A stretch of DNA of 64,000 bases from Thelonectria olida (Eukaryota > Ascomycota > Sordariomycetes > Hypocreales > Nectriaceae), in NCBI GenBank assembly GCA_020736575.1, contig JAGPYM010000031.1, positions 62,001 to 126,000 of the forward strand, given 5' to 3'. The notes beneath the pieces are model-generated. The model was not told the origin of the DNA. It saw nothing but the letters and a program-made list of their open reading frames with translations, and searched no databases. Position 1 is the first letter of the stretch. Each line of letters begins with the position of its first letter. Both the position numbers and the translations under genes were made by a program. This document shows positions 58,301-64,000 of the stretch, piece after piece.

Positions 58301-60045
58301 ATGGAGCATCTTCTCCACATCGATCTCGATATTGTCAGCTATCTCAGCAAGCTGAACGCATATGACTACATCATCGTCGGAAGCGGATTCGGTGGAGGTC
58401 CTCTTGCCGAGGTCCTCGCACAGAGAAAGAAGAAGGTCCTGTTGATCGAGCGAGGAGGAGTCATCTTCTCCACGCACGTCCTCAACACCTCGCGACCCTA
58501 TTTCAACCGTGGTGCTAGCAACTCGCCCGAGGGCAACGAGAGCGTCTACGACGCTGTCAAGGCAAAGGTGCAATGCACCGAGGGCTCCGAGGGTTACATC
58601 GGCGGTCCCGTCTACTGCGTTGGCGGTCGATCCAACCTCTGGGGCATCTGGACCCCGGAAGTCAGCGAGGAAACTCTGAGCAAGTACTATCCAGAGGACA
58701 TTGCCTCGTACCTCCGCGGCGGTGGAGGGTACCGTAAGGCCTTCAATTTCATCACCGACAACTCCCAAAAGGATGCCATCTATCCCCAGGACAGCGGCCA
58801 GATCACAGCCGCCGAGATTGACGATGTCAAGCAGAAGCTTCACGAAGCTTTGCCCGAAACTAGTTTTGATCTGATGCCCGTGGCCGCCCAGTTCAACGCC
58901 CCCGCGCCTTACAAGTTCCCACAGGGCGCGTACAGCACCACGCTGTCCCTGATGAACCGCATGTACGCCAACGATCGGTACTTGACTGTTCTGCTGAACA
59001 CCGAGGTCGTCGCCGTCGGGCAGAACGAGACCAGCACCTTGTGAGTTCCAATCATGCCCACTTGACACACGCCGCTGACAACACTGACTGGCGCCCTAGC
59101 CAAAGGAATGTCAACACTCTCAAGGTTCGAAACACGACCGACAAGGAAATCAAGGAGCTGGACGTCGGCAACGCCAAGGTCATCCTCTCGGCCGGAACCA
59201 TTGGCACGGCCTCCATTGCCCTCAACAGTGGCCTGCAGCACCTCAACCCACTCGTCGGCAAGGGCATCATCGACCACGACATCTTCTACGTTCGGTTCGG
59301 AAAGGAGCGAGACCCCGGCATCACGTCGAAGCCTCTCAACCTCAAGTCCCTCATCCACATTGAAAAAGAGATTTGTCTCCTCACCGTGACGGTCAATGCC
59401 AATTTCTTCCTGGCAGGAAGTTCCGCCTCGCTGCCCACCACTCAGTACTACCGCCGAAATGGCGAACTCATGAGCCCCCAGAAGGGCTTTGAGAACCAGG
59501 GAGACTTTGACACCATTTGCGTCCTGTTTGAGTTCCTCGGCGTGCTTGACGATAAGAACGAAGTTCTCAACCTGCCCAGCAAGGATCCCGTCCTCTCCAT
59601 CACTCGCCCGCCTGTGAAGCAGGTGGTGCAGGCCGGCATGGAAGACATCATCCGCAGAGTCAGAAACATGTTCATCTACCACGACCCCGACTGCAGCTGC
59701 GATCATGCGGCCCCACGCCCCCAGCACATGGGCTTTGGTGTTTTCTCCCACGAAGCCGGTACCATGCGAATGGATGGACCCAAGGGAGAGGGTGTCGTCG
59801 ACTCCAACCTCAAGGTGAAGGGATTCGAGAACCTGTGGGTATCTGACTTGTCGATCATGCCGTGCAGCGCCGAGGCCAATCCTGCGCTCACGCTCGCGGC
59901 GCTGTCGTTGCGACTGGCCGACCATCTTTGCCCGAAGGAGATCGAGCTGTCGACGCAAAAGACCAACGTCACCAAGGCCGGGAATGGGGCAAAGGCTGAA
60001 AATGGGGCCAAGGACACAAATGGCAAAGACGATCATTTGGCTTAG
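58301..60045 (+). CDS. GMC-type FAD oxidoreductase
   Basis: Two exons (58301-59040, 59100-60045) give 561 residues. The FAD dinucleotide-binding motif is YDYIIVGSGFGGGPLAEVLA at about residue 22, followed by VLLIERGG. VYCVGGRSNLWGIWTPEV replaces the usual GGSSxxN/THW substrate loop. VILSAGTIGTASIAL is the second GMC signature region. The C-terminal active-site His is in FSHEAGTMRMDG and the partner Asn in SEANPALTLAALSLRLADHL. There is no signal peptide, so it is likely intracellular or peroxisomal. It should oxidise an alcohol or sugar using FAD, with O2 or a quinone as acceptor. The tail has a short repetitive stretch (KAGNGAKAENGAKDTNG). Substrate unknown. Confidence 0.92.
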
Positions 60046-61227
60046 CGGTTTGCGCACGTCTTGGCGTATCTGGATGATGGATGGAAAAGGCTGGAACGTG
60101 AGAGGATATGGATCGGTAGTGGACCAACTGATGGCTCTCGTTATTACAACTCGCAGACTACCACGAGGTGTATGCTTAAACATCAGGCATTTAGGATTTA
60201 TAGTTCCGTATAGTGAAACCACTGTCGACAACGTTTGCAAACTGTCAGTGCCTATCGTGATCACGGCAATTCAACTAACACAATACGTACGAGGTGTCCT
60301 CGGTCGGATGTTAATACGACTGGGTTGTGGAATTGACCATTTTCTAAATGACCCAAAAAGCAGTCTTGTCCATCGACTTGTATTACTGCGTCTTTGTGCG
60401 TCTCTGTCCAACCATCGCAGCTTACTTCATTCACATCTTAATATTCAGATAATTACCTAGACAATGTGCGATGTATTAAACGGTTACTATCCATCACGGT
60501 CGACCGCCATGGTTGATAATAGACGACTCCAAATTACTTATGTGAATAGCCACAGCACATTTACGGTCTGGGTTCATTGCTTGAGGACATGGACTCAATG
60601 ATTGACTGGCGCGTGGTCACGCCGCGTGCCAGCCATTGCGGGCTGTGACAAAATCCTTCTTCCAGCCTGGACCGAAGGAATAATTATAGTGAGTCTAGAC
60701 CGCTCATCTGCTAGTGTCACGCCTCACACACGGTATCGAGATCTCCGCGGCGCCTCTGCGCCATGGACGGTAGCTTCAGATTCCCGGAGATCCATGTCCC
60801 TCTAAGACCGAACTAGGACGTATTCCGTTTCTTATCCTGCAGTTGTTGTCTTGGTGTTGCGACCATTCTTTTTTTTTTCTTCTCAACTCCGGATTATCAT
60901 TCTCTACAAATTTTTGCCTTGGAACTCAGCTCGCCATGCATTGCTGTCGTCTTCATCACCACCCTGCACAGCAGCCTAAACCCGAGGAGAAAAAGGATCC
61001 GTGAAGGGTCCGCATCTCCGTGATCCGTTGAGGTCATGCTAATTGCAGTAAAGGATGCCACACTTTGGCATCACGGGTCGCGAACATAGATCGCCTCGAT
61101 ATTTGCCATGTCGACGACAGTTGGTCTCCAACATGTACTTAAAGCCTCGAGAACGTGTTTCTACCCCATCTTGACTCTCCATGCTCTTCCCGACGAATGC
61201 TTCCACTGTCCACCTTGCCTATTAACC
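60046..61227. other. intergenic, no gene seen
   Basis: About 1.2 kb. A T/C-rich tract (ttctttttttttcttctc) lies near 60,868-60,885, about 340 bp upstream of the CLC start, a usual fungal promoter feature. An upstream in-frame ATG at 61108 would add 40 residues to the CLC protein, but its context is poorer than accATGG at 61228. Confidence 0.5.
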
Positions 61228-63474
61228 ATGGCTCCCGACACCAGATCCAGCAAACCAGGCGAAGCTACCGAGGTTACGCCTCTGATCATGCCCGCCCATC
61301 AGCAGCCGTCTTATAACAGCAGCCGGGCAACTCCATCATCTGCCATTTCTGTCGGTGAACAGCATTTGGGCGACTCTGGGGAACGCCTCCCGTACAACGA
61401 TTACCCTACTATCGATTGGCTGCAAGACCTCGTCAAGGACAACAAGCGACTGCCCTCGCGAGGCGGAATCCGCGACCGACTGACTCAGCTGTGGGATTCC
61501 TCTCAGGGCTGGATCGCGGCATTCCTCATCGGCCTGCTCACGGCTGGAGTTGCGGCCGTAGTCGATGTCAGCGTTGAAACGGTGGCGGATTGGAAGGATG
61601 GATATTGTACCCAAAACCTGCGCTTGAACCGTCGCGCGTGCTGTTCTGATGGAGATTGTCGGTATTGGAAACCGTGGTCGGGGAGTTTTGGTTCGTCGTA
61701 TGCCATTTACGTCGGCCTCTCATTGATATTTGGTATTGTCGCCGGGAGCGTGACCATGACGACCAAGGCAAACTTGTCCGTGAATCCTGCTCTCGACAAC
61801 AAAGGCGACGGCCCCCTAGGTACCACGGCGGCGAAGACCATGTACATGGCAGCTGGGAGCGGAATCCCCGAGATCAAGACGGTCCTCTCCGGCTTCATCA
61901 TCCCACATATATTTGACCTCAAAGTCCTGGTCGTCAAAGCCATTGGAGCCACCTTTGCCGTCGCGACGGGCATGTGCTTGGGAAAAGAGGGACCGTTTGT
62001 GCACATTTCAGCCTGCGTGGGATACCTAGTCACAATGCGCGTTCCAAAGTACGCAACCAACCAGCGAAAGCTGAGGGAGATGCTCAGCGTAGCCTGTTCC
62101 GCGGGTCTGTCTGTCGCTTTTGGCGCTCCGATCGGAGGCGTGCTGTTCAGTTACGAGGAAATCAGCACCTACTTTCCTCGTCGCGTCCTCTGGCGATCTT
62201 GTCTCTGCTCCATGGTCGCCGCTGCAGTGCTCAAGGAACTCAATCCCACGGGTTCCGGAAAGCTTGTCTTGTTTGAAACCAACTACGGCGTCAACTACCA
62301 GCTCTCTCATTATTTGGTCTTCATCTTGCTCGGCGTTTGTGGTGGCCTGTTTGGGGGCGTTTTCTGCCAGGCCAATTTCATCTGGTCCAAATCATTCCGA
62401 CAGCTCTCGCTCATCAAGAACAGCCCCGTCTTCGAGGTGGCCATGGTGACCTTGATTACCGCTCTTCTCCAATACCCGAACCGCCTCATTCGCGACACGG
62501 GCGACATCGTTATGCAACGTCTGCTGGTCGACTGCCATAGCATAGAGGAGGACTGGATCTGCCAGCAAGAGGCAAAGCTTACTGGAAAAGGTCCATATTA
62601 TGCATGGCTCATCTCGGGGACATTTGTGAAGCTATTCTTGACCATCATCACGTTTGGTTGCAAAGTCCCATCCGGAATCATCATCCCGGCGATGAATGCC
62701 GGCGCGTTATTCGGCCGCATGGTCGGTCAACTGATCCCGGATATCTCGCCAGGCATATTTGCCATGGTAGGGTCCGCTGCGTTCCTGGCTGGCGTCAGCA
62801 GAATGACCGTCAGTCTGGCAGTCATCATGTTTGAACTGACTGGGGAAGTCAACTTTATTCCGCCATTCATGATTGCCATACTCACGGCGAAATGGGTTGC
62901 CGATTCCATCAGCGCCGAAGGAGTCTACGATCTGTCGCAGCATATTCAAGGCCACCCATTCCTCGACTCCGAACAGGCTCTCAACAAAGTCAGGGAACTA
63001 AGAGACTACGAAGGCTCTGCCACGGTCGAGCTCTTGATTCCACCGGCGAGGACGATGGAAGAGATTACTGTATCCGTCGGCCCGAGCTACCGAGTTGCCG
63101 CATCAATCCTTTGGACCAAACTCGCTCATCTCAAAGCTCGGGGCCTGACCGATGCTGGTCTTGTATTTGTTAATGAGCGGGGAATATGTTGCGGATATAT
63201 TCAACAATCTGACTTGGAGCTCACGTTGCGCACCATTCTAGACACGGGGGAGTGTGGAGAAACGGATGAGTTGAGTCTCTTGGATGGAATGCTGTCTCGC
63301 TGCGTCGACAAGAGACCGTTATCTGTATTGGCAAGGGCTCCTCTCGAATATGCCGTGGAAATCTTTGGCAAAGTAGGGGTCAAATATCTCATACTCACCG
63401 AGGACGAGACGGCCAAGGTTGTGGGGGTAGTTGTTAAGAAGCGTCTGCTGGGTTTTCTCAGCAGTCTAGAGTAG
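61228..63474 (+). CDS. CLC-family chloride channel / chloride-proton exchanger
   Basis: A single exon of 748 residues. Selectivity motifs are AAGSGIPEIKTVLSG (GSGIPE), GMCLGKEGPFVHISA (gating Glu in GKEGP) and GCKVPSGIIIPAMNAGALFGR. The glutamate equivalent to the proton site of CLC-5 is also kept (second Glu of FSYEEISTYFP). This argues for a 2Cl-/H+ exchanger, not a simple channel. The C-terminus (from about residue 600) has two weak CBS-type domains (FVNERGICCGYIQQSDLEL; ILTEDETAKVVGVVVKKRLLGFL). The N-terminus has TEVTPLIMP, then DWLQD. It probably works in vacuolar or Golgi membranes like yeast Gef1. Function by family; location inferred. Confidence 0.95.
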   Translation: MAPDTRSSKPGEATEVTPLIMPAHQQPSYNSSRATPSSAISVGEQHLGDSGERLPYNDYPTIDWLQDLVKDNKRLPSRGGIRDRLTQLWDSSQGWIAAFLIGLLTAGVAAVVDVSVETVADWKDGYCTQNLRLNRRACCSDGDCRYWKPWSGSFGSSYAIYVGLSLIFGIVAGSVTMTTKANLSVNPALDNKGDGPLGTTAAKTMYMAAGSGIPEIKTVLSGFIIPHIFDLKVLVVKAIGATFAVATGMCLGKEGPFVHISACVGYLVTMRVPKYATNQRKLREMLSVACSAGLSVAFGAPIGGVLFSYEEISTYFPRRVLWRSCLCSMVAAAVLKELNPTGSGKLVLFETNYGVNYQLSHYLVFILLGVCGGLFGGVFCQANFIWSKSFRQLSLIKNSPVFEVAMVTLITALLQYPNRLIRDTGDIVMQRLLVDCHSIEEDWICQQEAKLTGKGPYYAWLISGTFVKLFLTIITFGCKVPSGIIIPAMNAGALFGRMVGQLIPDISPGIFAMVGSAAFLAGVSRMTVSLAVIMFELTGEVNFIPPFMIAILTAKWVADSISAEGVYDLSQHIQGHPFLDSEQALNKVRELRDYEGSATVELLIPPARTMEEITVSVGPSYRVAASILWTKLAHLKARGLTDAGLVFVNERGICCGYIQQSDLELTLRTILDTGECGETDELSLLDGMLSRCVDKRPLSVLARAPLEYAVEIFGKVGVKYLILTEDETAKVVGVVVKKRLLGFLSSLE

Positions 63475-63899
63475 CTATTCGTACAAGCCTCGTTTCAATC
63501 TTCGTCAGTCCGCATTCCGCGGCCTTGATTTGGTGCGAGAGGTGGCGACAGCTGCGAGCCAGTCTACGTACCGTGTGATGTACGGAAAGTCAAACATCAG
63601 GACAAAATAAACATTTCTCTCTCGCTCTCTTTTTTTCTCCCAAACACACACGCACACACGAATACACGACACACTCGCGCGCGCATCGCTTTCTCAAAGA
63701 TATCGCCAAGACTGAGCTTCTAATTAGTGAGGACCATTCGGAGTGGGTGCGAGGATCATGACATGTCAGAGAATTTTGTCTGATGATTTGAGTCTTTCAA
63801 AGCTGGGGGTTACGGTATCAGGGAAGAGATCAACTGTTTGACTATTACCAACTGCAATCCTGCCATGTTCAACGTCTAATGGAAATGCCTGCCCATTGT
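63475..63899. other. convergent 3' region with microsatellite
   Basis: About 425 bp between the CLC stop and the stop of the partial gene at the window edge. It holds the CT/CA/CG simple repeat described separately and no gene. Confidence 0.5.
63614..63689. repeat. compound microsatellite (CT)n-(T)n-(AC)n-(CG)n
   Basis: Runs tctctctcgctctct, then ttttttt, then aaacacacacgcacacacg, then cacactcgcgcgcgc. It lies in the 3' flank of the CLC gene and probably varies in length between strains. Confidence 0.75.
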
Positions 63900-64000
63900 T
63901 CACTTCCGCATCGTCTCCTCGGTGATTCTGATATCCTCGGTGACCTCAACCTCTTCGCTCAGCTCGCTCAGACGGTCGGTAACTCCTCCTGGTCCCGCCA
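63900..64000 (-). CDS. 3' end of an unidentified gene (partial)
   Basis: On the minus strand one frame is open from the window edge to a TGA at 63902-63900 and reads GVTDRLSELSEEVEVTEDIRITEETMRK. The acidic, heptad-like pattern and even codon use look coding. It converges on the CLC gene. Too short to identify. Confidence 0.45.
   Translation of the reverse strand, partial: AGPGGVTDRLSELSEEVEVTEDIRITEETMRK

Noticed and set aside
58909..60264. 451-codon open frame antisense to the GMC oxidoreductase
   Set aside because: It is a reverse-strand mirror of a GC-rich coding gene with clear GMC motifs; its translation is Val/Gly/Asp-rich and has no domain.
1..64000. tRNA, rRNA, CRISPR or intact transposon
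   Set aside because: No cloverleaf with a GGTTCRANTC box, no regular spacer array and no transposase or reverse-transcriptase motifs were found by eye; small or degenerate ones could be missed.

Overview
The window is nuclear DNA of a filamentous ascomycete, most likely a Sordariomycete close to the Hypocreales (Fusarium-like). The evidence is: short introns (mostly 45-75 nt) with GTRNGT donors and YAG acceptors; Zn2Cys6 regulators; a HET-ankyrin gene and a hydrolase-NACHT-ankyrin gene; DUF6536 and other fungal-only membrane families; an AflR-like factor; and a plant-wall xylanase. I saw no bacterial operons, tRNA, rRNA, CRISPR array or intact transposon. Gene content is accessory in style: incompatibility/NLR genes, transporters, secreted enzymes, orphan regulators, broken family members and long gene-poor gaps.

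Layout. 1-6.3 kb: the tail of a FAD monooxygenase, a HET-ankyrin gene, and a large membrane protein interrupted by one in-frame TAG where tryptophan is expected. 7.8-18.8 kb: DHA1-type MFS transporter, GH10 xylanase and a double GNAT acetyltransferase (convergent, 34 bp apart), then an Mtr-type amino-acid permease, separated by gene-poor stretches. 21.5-28.2 kb: a Rieske-type oxygenase whose iron-sulfur cluster segment is missing, a convergent LaeA-like methyltransferase, a decayed membrane-protein gene, and a GPI-type surface protein whose signal peptide begins at ATT instead of ATG. 28.7-35.4 kb: a giant hydrolase-NACHT-ankyrin receptor with one frame discontinuity, and a frameshifted membrane protein. 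36.9-49.4 kb: F-box protein with internal tandem repeats, AflR-like Zn2Cys6 factor, dienelactone hydrolase, DUF6536 protein, ConA-fold/lyase-like protein, second Zn2Cys6 factor. 49.8-63.5 kb: a relic signal-peptide exon, a secreted Apple/PAN protein, a class III PLP aminotransferase divergent from an ethanolamine/choline-kinase-like gene, an MFS transporter, a GMC oxidoreductase and a CLC chloride/proton exchanger. The last 100 bp hold the 3' end of another gene.

How the genes may work together. There is no classic biosynthetic cluster (no PKS, NRPS or terpene synthase). The most coherent groups are (a) the PLP enzyme, kinase and MFS transporter at 51.8-57.5 kb, possibly an amino-alcohol or amine utilisation unit, and (b) the two NLR-type genes. 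The most unusual observations are the UAG-for-Trp codons in two membrane-protein genes, the Rieske-less oxygenase, and single-base deletions breaking three otherwise well-preserved genes. Exon borders were read by eye and checked for reading-frame continuity. Family names rest on motif recognition, not on searches.
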